DNA of 64,000 bases, from assembly GCA_963920765.1 (NCBI GenBank), contig OY987251.1:10543219-10607218 (forward strand). Reading direction: 5' to 3'. Each line of letters opens with the position of its first letter. Position 1 is the stretch's first letter. Positions 1 through 12,966 of this stretch are shown here, piece after piece. The translations under genes and the position numbers were made by a program. This DNA is from Ulota crispa (taxonomy: Eukaryota; Streptophyta; Bryopsida; Orthotrichales; Orthotrichaceae). Below the pieces are notes generated by a model, which ran no database searches, was not told where the DNA came from, and saw nothing but the letters and a program-made list of their open reading frames with translations.

Positions 1-1667
1 TAATTAATAAAATCTAGATTACAAACTTAAAAACTCAAAGTAACAAATAATAATCATACAATAATTGTTTTATGATTGCTTATAATTGCAATTAACACCT
101 TTCAAAACATACTGAAGTTCAAGTTGAAATCAAAGCGCTACAACATAAAGAGATTAATGCTCATCGGCGGTACAAAACCACCATTGGTGAAGGCAAATTT
201 TTGAATCAACCTATCAAAGCTGATAGCTGATAAGAAAAAGAAAGTACAGGCACACGGACTAAAGAGACCCTGCTCAATAGTGCAGGAAGAAAAAAAAAAA
301 AAGGCACTAACAAAAGAAAATGTGTGTGCCACCTTGGTAAGTGCAGAATTTACTATTTATGTTAAATTGAAAAAAATATCAAAAGAATAAATAGTAATTA
401 AAAACAATACTGATTTACTACAGCAAAATAAAAATATTGTTGAGACAATTTGCTCAAATTTTTATTTTAAAAATACATATTTTTTGTAAGCAAATATCAA
501 AACTATTAAAATTTAAAAAAAAAAAAAGATTATTTATTATTACAAAGTTTTTGTATCTTTTATAGACTTATATTTGATATGTTACATTTTATTTCTTGAA
601 AATGTAAAATTGCAAAAATCATATATTTGCAAATTATTAAATTCAAAGTTCTACACATTCTTATAACTTATCACCATGTTCTTCTACAAAATATACTAAC
701 ACATATTGTAAACAGTGAATAAATGAAAAAATGCAGCTTATTTTAAAAATGACATGATTTTACTGATACGTAACAAACAAGTTCTAAACTAAATTTCAAT
801 ATCAAGTTTCATTTATTAGCCGCGGTGTCAAATATTTTGATACTTTATGCGCATGTAAAAATACTTTTAGAAAGCTAAAGCGTTTAGACACTTGAGTTTT
901 GCAAGGACTTGAGACGTATCTCTTATTATCCATTGCATATCTGAGTTCAAACTTTAATTTATATAAATTCAACTATTATTCATGCAAATCAGAGTTAGTA
1001 AACCTTCAATATGCTCAAAGAACACATAATATCATGTAAAGCAAGATTTAAAAAAGAGTATTTGTCATAAATGAAGGATTGTTCAACAACCTTAACATCT
1101 TAAAGTCTTAAGCAAATCAAAATTGAAAGATTGGTAAACAAAAAATGCAAGTAATAAACTGATTGGTTAAATCCAAAAATGATTAAGCAACGTCAAATTT
1201 TAGGAATATGATTTAGAGAAATTATAATATAACCAAAAATTTGCAGTTAAATTACTTTGACAACACGTTCAAACTAAGACCATATTCTTCAAAAAATTCT
1301 ATGGAAAAATGTAGATTTTCCTTGGGTTTATGCACTTTACCTTCATAATGGTCATTTAAATTTTGTTCATGATTAGGTATATTTTGGTTACACTAGAAAC
1401 ACCGATGCTTGAGTGGAATTACAATTTGCTTTGTTTTATATTTTTTTGTCTTGCAAACAAAAAGAAATATTATTAGCCCCATAAAAAAACATAGAATCAT
1501 AACAAAAAGCATAGCATTTTATGTTTCAAAAAATTTAATAAATAAATTACTTCTACTCGTCGTGATAATACAAAAATAACTAATATTATTGATTAGAATG
1601 AAACTCTAAACAAAAAAGCCTTACTATTGCAAGTATTACCAACATTGATAATTTTAAGGTTGGTTTT
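1..1667. other. AT-rich gene-free stretch
   Basis: Very AT-rich sequence with poly-A/T runs. No splice-linked coding segment or recognisable domain was found on either strand. The short minus-strand frame near the left edge (138-332) is low complexity and is not supported as a gene. Confidence 0.6.
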
Positions 1668-2210
1668 TTAACCCCTAAAGGAACATTGTCCGTTTGGGGG
1701 ACAAATGGGATTTCGGGCATGCGCCTATGGCTAAACTACTTTGCATGATTTTTTGAAACTTTTATTGAAGGTGAGGAATTTAAAGATCTATGTGGGAATG
1801 TACTTTGTTCTTCATTTTGACATTTATTGAAGAAGCTAAAAATGAATTTATGGAAAACAAGGGACTCCAGGCAGTCCAAAAACTTTTTTAAAATTTGTTT
1901 TTTTTTTCAAATAAAAATCTGAAATAAGTTCTTTAGACTTATATAAACGTGGGTTTCAGATTTTTATTTGAAAAAAAAGCAATTTTTAAAAAAGTTTTTG
2001 GGCTGTGTGGGATTCCCTGTTTTCCATAAATTCATTTTTAGCTTCTTCAATAAATGTTAAAATGAAAAACAAATTACATTCTCACGTAGATCTTTGAATT
2101 CCTCACCTTTAATAAAAGTTTCAGAAAATCACAAAAAATAATTTAGCCATAGGTACTTGTCCAAAATCCCATTTGTCCCCAAAAAGGCCCTTAGTCCTTT
2201 AAGGGGTTAA
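1668..2210. mobile_element. TTAA-bounded long inverted-repeat MITE (member 1)
   Basis: A near-complete hairpin of about 540 bp. The left end reads TTAACCCCTAAAGG and the right end CCTTTAAGGGGTTAA. The arms match over almost their whole length: the segment around 1725-1830 (tatggctaaac...ttattgaaggtgagg) reappears inverted at 2060-2150. Each end carries TTAA, the pattern expected if TTAA is the target duplication. There is no coding capacity. It is the clearest fold-back member of a family seen across this window. Confidence 0.75.
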
Positions 2211-4293
2211 TAGGATTTTTTAACAGTCTAAATAATCAAATGCAAAATATATTAATTTCATTGATATATTTAAAATTTAGTTACTAATGTAAAGCTCAAT
2301 AAAAATACCAAAAATGTAAACCCACATTATAGAAGATGGTGTGAAGTAGGGCGACCATTGTTTCCTTGTTTTAATTTGTTTATCATCTAGCTATAGCCTC
2401 ACTAATCCAAACGTTGATAATTAAAAATAGCATTAAAAGTTTAAATTCCATGAAAGAAATGTTGGTATCTTGCATTAATGAATTTAATTTATATTTATAT
2501 GCTACTGGAACATTTGTTATCTTGAAGAAAAAAAATTATAAAAGAAAAAAGAATGGTAAGAAATGTTGTGAAGTTTGAAAATTTAGAATGACAACAAAAA
2601 TACACACATAAATAAAATTTGATAGTTGTGCGGAAAAAATCCAATTACAATAATTGTAATATGTTTCGAAAGCGATTGAAGAATGTATGATAGATATGCT
2701 AACTTTTTTTACTCATAAATTAATCATGATTTATTTTAAACAAGTGTAAAACAATTATTTCATGCAGTTGTTTAATCTGTTTTTTTTTCCAACTAGCGTC
2801 ACTAATATTGTGCAACTGTACCGAGGAAGTTCATTTAACAAAAATATTTTCATAATTCTTTTTAAAAACGTCGTAAAATTTAGGAATAGTTCTATGTACA
2901 ATAAAGACAACAATACTTTTGCTATCAACTATTATATAATAATACGAATTAATCGCAAATCTTGTAATAATAATTACACTTTTACTTTCAACAAATTTGG
3001 TTTTTTATAATTAGTGCTTTGTTTCGATAATATTGGTGCAACTTGCTGATATATATAAACAAAAAAAATTGACATAAATTTAAAAAAAAAAAAAATAGTG
3101 TTATATAATTACATTAAATTAATGTTTACATATTCTAAAGTCCTATTATAGAATCAATTTTTAAAAGATCAGTTTTTTTCTTTTTGAAAAGAAACTATCT
3201 TCGGTGAAACAACTCATTTTTATTTAAACTTATACTAGCTTCTACACTAATGTGAGCCCCAAAATTAGCACCTTGGGTTAAAAGTTGATTTTTTATTTTA
3301 TTTTACAATTTTTAATGAGAAAAAATATCAAAAAACCCTAAAAAGTAGTTAAAGTTAATTTTAAGAATTAGTTAGATGTACATAGATATGTAATATACCT
3401 TTTACTACCTTTTTATATTTTTTGTAAATTAAAAGTAAATAAAAGAATAAAACTCTAACTAGTAAGATATGGGTAGAGCCAAGCTTAAATCGGCAATGAT
3501 TTAAAAAAATTAAACAAAAAATAGAACTTTGTATAAGCGTTGTAAAACCCCATGGAAGATTCCTCAGAATTTCAAGAAAGTTTCAGTCGTCAAATCTCTT
3601 TGTACAGATGGTCTACTATTGGAATTTATGATAGAATGTTTTCCTAGAAATTTCCTAAATGACATTCAAATTTCCTCAAAAAATTAAAATATATTTTTTG
3701 GTGTTAATAAGACACTTCAATAATTTCTAAGACATTTTGATAACGTGATCTACCTCAACGGACGGATTCAGTAGCTTTGACGACCAACGGCGCTTTCACC
3801 AAGATATTAGGAGAGTATGAGGTTCAAATTTGGCAAAAAAAAAGTATTTTTTCACTCCCACAACCTTTCTGAATAAGTAAGAGATTTGAATTTTTAAATA
3901 AAATAAATTCTTCCAATTAGAATTTTTACCTTCTTTATTTTGATTATTTTTAGGTTTTTAAGTTTTAAAGATTGGAATTAAAAGTGTAAGGTGTTTAAAT
4001 CTACTAATTTTTGGCATTACAAAGCCAATGGCACTTTGTGATTTGGAGCTTTTCTTCAAAAGTTAGTATGATACTACAGATTCTTAATTTTAGTAATTCT
4101 CAATATTTGAGTTGAATATAGTTAGGGAATTCAAAAACCACTCAATGGATGAATGAGGAGTGGTCCTTAGAAGAATTTGGTATATAGAACTTCTCTTCTC
4201 TATTCTTTGTACCCCCCTTGTTTTATTTGTTAATTTGCACTTGATTGAAATTTTTGTAAGTTTATATTCATATTGTGTTTTTGAAGCTTTTTG
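2211..4293. other. AT-rich intergenic sequence
   Basis: No coding segment recognised. The open frame at 2762-3010 is low complexity (Asn/Ile/Phe-rich), as expected from AT-rich noncoding DNA. Confidence 0.55.
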
Positions 4294-5234
4294 TTAACCC
4301 CTAAAGGCTTTTGACTATGTTTTCATCAAAACTACCCCAAAACTGCCATTTGTAGTGCAAGTACCAAATTTTAAATAAAAGTTATTTTTGGACACATCTA
4401 ACTGTAAGATCTTGTAGTACACTAGTATCCAAAGATGTGGAAAAAAATTTAGAAACTTTTGCCATGTGGATTGTTAGGTGATTGAGTTTGAATTGACAAA
4501 AAGTCATTTTTTGTCCTTGCAAAAATCCAGGCAACTGCACTTCACAAGGTCATGTTTGTATGAAAAAAGTTTCAAAATGGTTATAATTTTTTGTATTCAT
4601 TCTTCAAGGCAAGTCAGGTACACACTTAAAAAATTTCAAATCATTTGAAAATGTGTAATACATAGGAAAAAAATAGTAAGTAAAAAGAAGTAGAGAATGA
4701 TAAAAAACACTAAATTGTTAAGAATTTAATTATGAAAAACAAAAACTCCAATCCCAATGGTCAAAATTTTGTAATAAACAAACTACATACTTTGGCTTTA
4801 TTTTTTTTTCCAAAATTTAAAAAATTGAGTGACATATAGGACTTAAAAGTTTTTTTTAGAGTAAAGAATTCATAATTGCCTGCAAATAGAATCTCCTCAT
4901 AACTCTCATCTCATTGATGAAAACTAAATGATTCAAAGCTTCCCAAGGATGTGTATATTTAAAGAACCAATTTCAAAAAACAAATTCAAAAAATGTAATT
5001 TTTTAAGAAGTTTTTTGAGCTGCCCGGGTTGCCTCCAAACAAGAAAGCTACATATCATGCAATAACTTTTGAACCGTGAAGTCAAAAGTTACAAAATTTG
5101 TTGAGCCTTAAAGCTACTCCTCACACACATCATGTGTGAAAATTCCAAAGAAAGAAAATGAAAAATCCATTTGTAGTGAGCTACCCAAAATTGCTATGTT
5201 GCGAAAGAACACTGTTTGGGCCTTTAGGGGTTAA
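4294..5234. mobile_element. TTAA-bounded element (member 2, about 0.94 kb)
   Basis: The left end is TTAACCCCTAAAGGCTTTTG and the right end GGGCCTTTAGGGGTTAA, so the terminal inverted repeats are at least 14 bp and flanked by TTAA. The interior is AT-rich and noncoding. Near its right end it contains the phrase acccaaaattgctatgttg, which is inverted near the left end of member 3 (8154-9078). The two are therefore copies of one element in opposite orientation. Confidence 0.7.
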
Positions 5235-6490
5235 TTTTTGCTCCTTTAAAGACTTGGGAGTCTATTCAAGGATACTAACATAATGTTTAGAAGTTAAACT
5301 TTGCTTGGTTCTTGTTGTTAAGGCTTTGTAGGGTAATTAAGCCCCGTAATTGTTAGTTTTTGAAATGTTTTGTATCACTACCTAACCCTATGAAGTTCCT
5401 AGACAAGAACCTGATTATGCCGCTAGCCAAGAACTCCTAGAGTCCTTTGTGAAAGTCTTATTTGTTTTTTGACTAATTGTGGAGAGATTTCATTGTAGAA
5501 GCTAATTTGTAACAAAAATAATACAAATTCCTTCCGTTAGTGTATTTAAATTTTATTTAGTACAAATATGAAGAAACCTCTTATAAATTTTGAGTTTTAG
5601 TTTGTGAATAGAGTTGAAAATTTAAATTTAGAAGAAAACCTCTAGCAAATTTCAAAACTTTCTAACTTCAAGTGAATTAGTGAGAAAAGCAAGTGAATGT
5701 GTTTTGAAAATTGATATTAATACTAATAGTGGAGAACCTCTAGCAAATTTTTTAGTAATGGAAAGGAAATTTTGAGTTTAGAAGATTTCTCTAGAAAGAT
5801 TAGAAGTTGACATTAACTTTCAAAGTTAATATTTTTCAAGTTTATAGTACCATAAAATTTCTCAAAATTTGTGCTATCATAGAATAATTGTCATAAAGCT
5901 TCTCACTATCTTTCAAAACTCTAGTTTGCTTTGGTTTTCAATTTGGTTTGACATACTAATGATGAAAAATTCAATGGTTGAGGTTTAAAATGGTAAAAAG
6001 AGGTCGGCATAAGGGCTCAAAACCAAGACCTCCTGGCCGCAATCCAAGTGCCCCACCCAAATTAGCTGCTAGCGACCCATTGGCCCACTCGTGGTTGAAT
6101 GTAGAAGAGATATTAGTGTATTTATACACTTAGTCCAAAATTCCCTCTCCTTCAGCCAGCCGTGAGAGCCAGTTGCAGGCAACAATCATGCACAACAACA
6201 CGACCAACAGGATAGTAGCCGCAACCACAATAACGGCCACAAAATGAAGATTTTCACGAGGACAACCACGACTGCGAATCAAGGGCTAGAGCCAAGCTAC
6301 GAGTTCAGAGTTACAAGCCAAGCCCTAGAAAGCAAGCCTCTCTAGCCAAAGAGAACAAAAAACAATTGAATCCACTATCTGCCATTGAGCAGCAACAGCT
6401 GGACTAAAAAACAAGTTACTAATTGACCAATGGTAATTTAGAAGGAAATCACTAATTATAGATTAACTAATTCTTTCAAACAATTAAAAG

Positions 6491-6521
<31 letters not shown>

Positions 6522-8153
6522 AAAGAAAAAAGACTGAGTTTTTTTAATTTTGTCTTATTTCCCGTAAAACCTGTGGATGAGGCATGGACTATGGACGAGG
6601 TGGAAATGAAGGTATGATACGCCATCTTTACTTTAAGTTTTTATCTTCTCATGTTTTGAATTTAAGTCTTGTTTTTACTCTGAATTGTTAATTGTTTTAA
6701 ATCCTTTAAATTTTTAGGAAATCTTTTAAAAATTGAAGTATGTTCCTTGCTTAGAAAGCACTACTTGAACCAAACGTAAATCCACCCAAAATTTGAAATT
6801 TTTACCTATTTCTATTCTTAGAACTTGATTGTATTTATTTTTTTCTCAAGGGTGGAGGAAAAAACAATCACAATTGACAAATGCTATAAATAATAAAGCT
6901 ATAAATGTCGGAAGTTGTAAAATGAAGATTACAACAAGTTTTTTGTGAGAGGAATATATGATAGACAAAAAAAATCGCATTGTACATGTGAAAATATTAC
7001 ACTTGTAGGAAATATCAGTATTTGTGGAATTGTAATTTTTCTACTATATTCAAGCTACAATTAATGTAGAATCAAAATTAAAAAATTAGAGGTCAACACA
7101 ATCAAAAATTCAAATTTATATGTCAATTTTATTAAAATTGTGAAATTAACAAATCTGAGTTGCACTTCACTTGTATTTATTGGAGAAGTACACTTTACAT
7201 TCATTCAATACACAAAAGGTAATAGTACCTATCACTTAATATGTAGTTATTGTCAATTTACATAGGCTTTGAGTGTAACCGCTATTTCATATGCTTTTGA
7301 AATACAATGTGAGTACAAAGTAGTGTTATAAATGATTTATGAATGCTTCTATTGCACAATATTTTTCAAACTTTTTGAACTCAGATAAATTTAAAGATTG
7401 AAATTGGTACAAAATATTATCAAAGAAAATGACATACTAGAAGTATGATGGTGACTTCTTTCAATGACCAAGTAACCACACAAAAAGGTTGAAAATAATG
7501 TATATATAATCTAAAATAAACACTTATATAAAAAAAATAGTATATTGTCATAGTGGAAAATACTCACAAATTCTAATGTGAAAGTGCATAACAAGATTGT
7601 CCATGAAAATTTGAGGTATACAATTGGTTGGAGGTTCTCAATAGTATGTGAAGAAATAAGATGTTCCAATTTTTGGAGTGATCCAACTACTTAGAAATAT
7701 TTTTAAGATATCTTATAAAGTTTTTAGATTATTTAAAAATTTTAAAGTAAAATTTTTGAATTCATTTTGAGTATCTTTACATATTTATTTAAAAAACTCT
7801 TATAATATTATCATAGTTTATTTAAAGTTTTTTACTTCATTTCTAGAATACTTCAAGAGTGATATTTTACATTAGTGACCAAAAAAACAGGTTAAAAATC
7901 ATGTATATAATCCAAATTAATATTTATATGATAAAATAGTGCATCATTGTAATTCACTTTTTTCTTTAAATGTGGTGTTTCTAAAATTTATCACATGAAT
8001 GTGTAAAATCATAATATAAGGTAAGAGGTCCATAAACCAACCATTTAAACCTGCCCAATTCATCAATGATAATAACAAAAATTTGAAAAAATATATCACT
8101 TGTTCCTAAACTATGAATGCAATTAGAACCTGAGTGGAGTTCAAGCCTCCTAC
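5235..8153. other. Intergenic stretch with a short AAT microsatellite
   Basis: No gene recognised. A trinucleotide run (ataataata...) lies at about 6490-6520. A segment at 5990-6420 is less AT-rich than its surroundings but has no open frame worth reporting. At about 8014-8157 there is a possible short TTAA-type element with a decayed GGTAGGAGG-like terminus on both sides. Confidence 0.5.
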
Positions 8154-9078
8154 TTAATCCCCAAAGGATCAGACATTTTTTTTAGCAACATAGCAATTTT
8201 GGGCAGGTATATGTAATAAGAGCTTTCATGTTTTAGGCTGAAATTTTAATAAAATGTGGGAACAAGAGTTATCTTTCATATGCATTAAATTTCATGGCAT
8301 TTAGAATTATGACTAAAAAGTTATAGCCTAATATGTTGTATTTTTCACTCGATGGGCAGAATGGCTAGTTTTTCAAAAATCATGTTTTTCAGATTAAAAC
8401 AAAGATTTGTAATTGGTCTAAGTGATTTATGTGAATATGGGAAGCTGTTCATCATTCCATTTTTATCAATGAGATGAAAGTTATGAGAAGTTTTTGTTTG
8501 TGGGTAGTTATGGATTCTCTACTCTATAATAAACTTTTAAGTCCTTTGTTTTACTCAATTTTCATTATTTTGGAAAAAAATAAAACCAAAGAATGTAGAT
8601 TGTTTATTATAACATTGCAACCATTGGGATTGGCATTTTTCATTTCCATGATTAAATTCTTAATAATTTATTGTTTAGACTCATTGTCCACTTCTTTTAG
8701 CTTATTATTTTTTTCCCATAGGTTGCATAATTCCAAATGATTTGAAACATTTTTGACATGTACCCTACTTAGGGAGAATAAGGAATCTAGAGAAGCACCA
8801 CCCATACGGCCTTTTTTCCTTAGGAATTTCCTCTTTTGAAGAGTAGCTGCCCGATTTTTCACAAGACGTTTTTGAGTATTCAAACCCTTTTATCTTTCAA
8901 TCCATGCAGTGGAAAATTCTGAATTTTTTTTCCAAGTCCTCTAAAACTATCCTACTACAAAATCTTATGGTTACATATGCATATAAATGTTTTTGTTTTC
9001 AAATTTGATTGACGCTCTAAAAATGACAATTTTGGAGAGTTTTTGGTGAAATATGCCATTTGGTCCTTCAGGGGTTAA
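8154..9078. mobile_element. TTAA-bounded element (member 3, inverted copy of member 2)
   Basis: The left end is TTAATCCCCAAAGG and the right end CCTTCAGGGGTTAA. The interior is the reverse-complement relative of 4294-5234 (agcaacatagcaattttggg near the left end). Length is about 925 bp, close to member 2. The open frames inside it (8474-8740 on plus, 8668-8883 on minus) are not conserved between the copies and are not reported as genes. Confidence 0.65.
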
Positions 9079-10208
9079 CCCCTGAGCACTTGGAGTTGTT
9101 TGAGGGTTTAGGAGAAAATGGAGGGGTTTAATGGCCACCAGAGCTTAGAAAATCACATAATAAAAAAGTGATTGTAGGATTTGAAAAATGACTACTTTCT
9201 TTGCAAATGGAGACCAGCCATGACTGTTTTCACCATACAAATTAAGAGAGAAAGTGAGATCAAGTTGTGGACCCCAGCGACAAGATCTCGTCGTTGAGGT
9301 GCTTAACTGTTTAGAGACCACCAAACCATATTTTGGTTCAGCAAACTGGTTTTTGGCCTATAGAGTAAAATCACTCAACAATTTGAAAACTGTTCTTGAA
9401 GAACGCTTGTGGTCACAAGAATTTTGCATCCAACCAAAAAAACCACAACGGAATTGGATGTATGAGTTGATAAATATTGGTGTTTTTACAACATTGCCTG
9501 AAATTACATTTCCTTATTTGGTCAAAGATGGATCAAACCAACAACACAATACATCAAACATCCAAAAAGAATGTCACATTTCAATTGTACAATCTTAAAA
9601 AATTTCAAATTGCTTAAGAAATACGCATGTATTGTTTTTCTATATGGTAGTAGTATAACTATAGTATTTGAAGATCTATTGAAATAATGCTATCATTTCA
9701 TCTTAAAAATTTGTCATCCTATATTTAAGGCCAATTCTTGACTGTTTTCAGTGACCCAATTTTCTATAGCATTTATCAAACATCTTGTAGAACTGTTATA
9801 GGGTAGCAAAGAAAGTGGGATTTTTGACCCTTTTTGTCCACTTAGCTACACCTTGTGTGATTGCTATTTTTATCCATTTTGTGTGAAACTAGTCTTATTG
9901 GAATGGTGGGGAACCCGGCTTTCTAGAAATGTAAGGTCCTCCTCAATCAAAGCTTGTACAAAGCGATAACATTCAAAACCACACAAGCATGAAAAACTAG
10001 AGATTTTCCACATACAGCTCACTCAATCATTATAATATTTCAACTCCAGTGGTGGATCTAGTTGAAGTTTTAAGGATTTATAGTAAATAAGGTGTTCTTC
10101 CCATTTGTACGGTTGGATTATGCAAACTAGGTCCACAATTGATTCCACTTTGCATTTTCAGTTTACTACCCCAATTTCTAGTAGATTTTGTGAAAATGAG
10201 TGTGGTCT
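9079..10208. other. Intergenic sequence
   Basis: No recognised coding segment. One open frame of 114 codons (9254-9598) has balanced composition, but I see no known motif and no splice partners. Confidence 0.45.
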
Positions 10209-10460
10209 TTAACCCTAGACCGCCCAGCCCTTGTTTGCATGAAGGACATGTTCCGATACTTTAAATTGCAAAGAATTACGTTCCCACATTGATGTGGATA
10301 AAATTTTCAATGGGAACGATTGCCAAGGGGAAGGGGAAGGAGGCAATGTGAAATTTTTCATCAAATTGAAAATGCAGATTTGATTCATAGTCATCACAAA
10401 AGAAGGTGTTTTTCAAATTCATACGGACAATTTTTGTCCACTTGGGCGGCCTAGGGTTAA
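10209..10460. mobile_element. Short TTAA-bounded MITE with CCCTAG termini (member 4)
   Basis: A 252-bp element. The left end is TTAACCCTAGACCGCCC and the right end GGGCGGCCTAGGGTTAA. These are nearly perfect inverted repeats with TTAA on both sides. TTAA plus a CCCTAG start is the textbook arrangement for piggyBac-type ends. It is noncoding and less AT-rich than its neighbours at the tips. Confidence 0.75.
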
Positions 10461-11086
10461 AGGGCTAAGGGTTAGTGAGTGTTTAGTGCCTGGTGTAGAA
10501 CCATTCAATGAATGAACAAAATCCATGATGACATGACAATTTCCATCCAAACTCCACTGGACGAAGCACTAGACGAGGGCTTTCGTCCACTGGCTATGGA
10601 CGTTTTGGTCTGAACCGGGCCATCGGCCTAGTCTGCTCTCGTCCTCCAAGACTGGCTTTATTGCTTGGAGGCCAAGGCTATGGCGCCTTCACCCGAAGCG
10701 TGAAGCTCAAGCTTGCACACTCGGTCTCCACTCCAGCAAACTCATTCTTTAAACTTTCCTGAGCTTCTGATGCTCCGTCCCGACTTCTCATCAACTCTTT
10801 TTGCACTGCCACAAAAGGAACATGTCGGAGCTGGTAAGTAACTTACGGCTATGGAGCTGTCGTTCTGCCGCTACAGCAGGTCTCGCAACGTCACTTGTTA
10901 ATGGCCGTGACCAGAAATTTGTGAGAAGCTGAGGTCAATAAAATTTCAGCCGATGATAATAATTTTCGAGACGTGAACATTGCTGAGCGATACAATTGCT
11001 CGCAGATTGAAAATCTGCCGGCCTGCTTCAAGAATCATTTATTTTGTTTTGAAATTATTCATCACCCGGCGACTTCGTTTATATTG

Positions 11087-11408
11087 TTAGAGCAGAAACA
11101 CTACGTTCAAGGTGCCGTCTAAAGTCATTGTCGTTTCGAAGGATATATACCTGCGTCGTCTTTCAATCGCTGCACGAGATTTATATTTCTGCAGTAGAAA
11201 ATATGTATTTAATGAGGAAATGAGACTACAATTGATGGTAGAAAAGTTAGAGCAGAAACACTACGATCAAGATGCCGTCTAAAGTCCATTGCCGTTTCGA
11301 AGGATAGAAAAACCTGCGTCGTCTTTCAGTTGCTGCAGGAGATTTGTGTTTCCAGAGGTAGAAAATCTGTATTTAATGAGGAAATGAGACTACAATTGGT
11401 AGTAGAAA
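11087..11408. repeat. Tandem duplication, about 160 bp x2
   Basis: Two adjacent copies start at 11087 and 11247, each opening with ttagagcagaaacactacg. Both contain gtttcgaaggata and cctgcgtcgtctttca, and end in a segment with gaggaaatgagactacaatt. They differ by scattered substitutions and small indels. The array lies in a block (about 10.5-13.0 kb) visibly richer in G+C than its surroundings, upstream of GEX1. I found no coding function here. Confidence 0.85.
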
Positions 11409-11968
11409 CTAAGATACTGAAGAAGCGCTTGACATTTCAAGAAGAAATCGCTCCTGCTTGATCATTTACGCATGTCCCGAAGCTGGCAAGAAGAACGCTG
11501 AGGATTGCGGAAAGTTTCATATACTTGCTTATCCAGGATTCTGTATTAAGCATTTGCTAAAAGCCGAAACCTCACTTTCCTCACGTGCCAAAACATTGGC
11601 GGATATGGCGCCTAAAACATCGTAACGACTAGTTTTCAAGGGAGGACGAATGCTGGACTACTGGAGTATTGGACTTTGGACATCGCCCCTTGCATTGTTC
11701 TGCAGGACAGAATCACCGCAAGGATCGACGCCTCGACGGGCATGGTCCGAGAGTCTGTACTTTTTCAACTACTGAAGCAAGTGTGGATGGTTATTATTGT
11801 ATCTTTCAACGGGACTGGCGTCGCAGCAGCAGCTCATTATGACAGATGGCATTGATGAGAGAGTATTGAGGCAACAAAATACGTTAACAGAAGACTCAAC
11901 GTTGCTTCGTCCACAAGCTTTCGAAAGTATTTGGATTTTGGATCAACGTGCAGCTGATATAATCTTAC

Positions 11969-12966
11969 ACTTTTTCAGAGTTAGGAGTCTTAGGACCGTT
12001 TGTGAACGGAACAGAAAAGACTGAAGGCGATTTGGTCGTTGGAACTGGTTTTCTGAAGCGATGATTGCTTCGCACGGATTGTAAGCTTATTTGAATGAAG
12101 ACGAGTAACTTAGAGTGAGCGTTGAAGTGAAAGCTGAGTGAGGTATTAGGACAAGTGTAGTTAATTTGGTGCAGAACCGCGGACGTACGAGGAGAGGAGT
12201 TATAGAATTGTGAGCTTTGTTTGTGAAGGCTTTCTTCTTCATCTCCGATATCTCTTGTTGCAAAATCGTTTTAGTAGAGAGCATCTTGTTGCGCAATCAC
12301 AAGCCGAGACATGGCACTTTTTCAGAGTTAGGACCGTTTGCGAACGGAACAGAAAGACTGAGGGCGATTTGGTCGTTGGAACTGGTTTTCTGAAGCGATG
12401 ATTGCTTCGCACGGATTGTATTTGAATGAGGACGAGTAGAGTGAGTGTCGAAGTGAAAGCTGAGTGAGGTATTAGGACAAGTGTAGCTAATTTTGGTGCA
12501 GAGCCGCAGACGAGGAGAGGAGTTATAAGAATTGTGAGCTTTGTTTGTGAAGGCTTTCTTCTTCGTGTCCGATACCTCTTATTGCAAAATCGTTTTAGTA
12601 GACTGCGACTTGTTGCGCAATCACAAGCGAGAGTTCAGCTTAGGACCGTTTGCAAACGGAACAGAAAAGACTGAGGCGATTTGGTCGTTGGAACTGGTTT
12701 TCTGAAGCGATGATTGCTGCAGAAACCGAAATCACGCACGGATTGTAAGCTTTTTTGAGTGAAGACGAGAGTAGAGTGAGTGTCGACGTGAAGCTGAGGT
12801 ATCAGAGACAGGTGTAGCTATTTTTTGGTGCAAAGCCGCGGATGGGGAGAGGAGTTATAGAATTGTGAGCTTTGTTTGAAGGTTTTCTGTTTCGTCTCCG
12901 ATATCTCTTATTGCAAAATCGTTTTAGTAGACTACGACGTGTTGCGGAGTTATAATCCGAGACATG
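11969..12966. repeat. Three tandem units of about 330 bp reaching the GEX1 start codon
   Basis: Each unit carries taggaccgtttg.gaacgga, a segment ending ggtcgttggaactggttttctgaagcgatgattgc, then gaggagttata and a segment ending tgcaaaatcgttttagtaga. Approximate units are 11969-12313, 12314-12638 and 12639-12966. The end of unit 1 (ccgagacATGG, 12303-12312) is repeated at the end of unit 3, where the ATG at 12964 is the GEX1 start. The GEX1 leader and start-codon context are therefore part of a tandem array. Whether the array is transcribed leader or promoter cannot be told from sequence. Confidence 0.8.

Noticed and set aside
138..332. Minus-strand 64-codon frame at the left edge
   Set aside because: Phe/Ser-rich low complexity crossing a poly-A run; no motif and no splice partners.
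9254..9598. 114-codon plus-strand frame with balanced composition
   Set aside because: No recognisable domain, no neighbouring exons, set among repeats. It could be a decayed fragment but cannot be supported.
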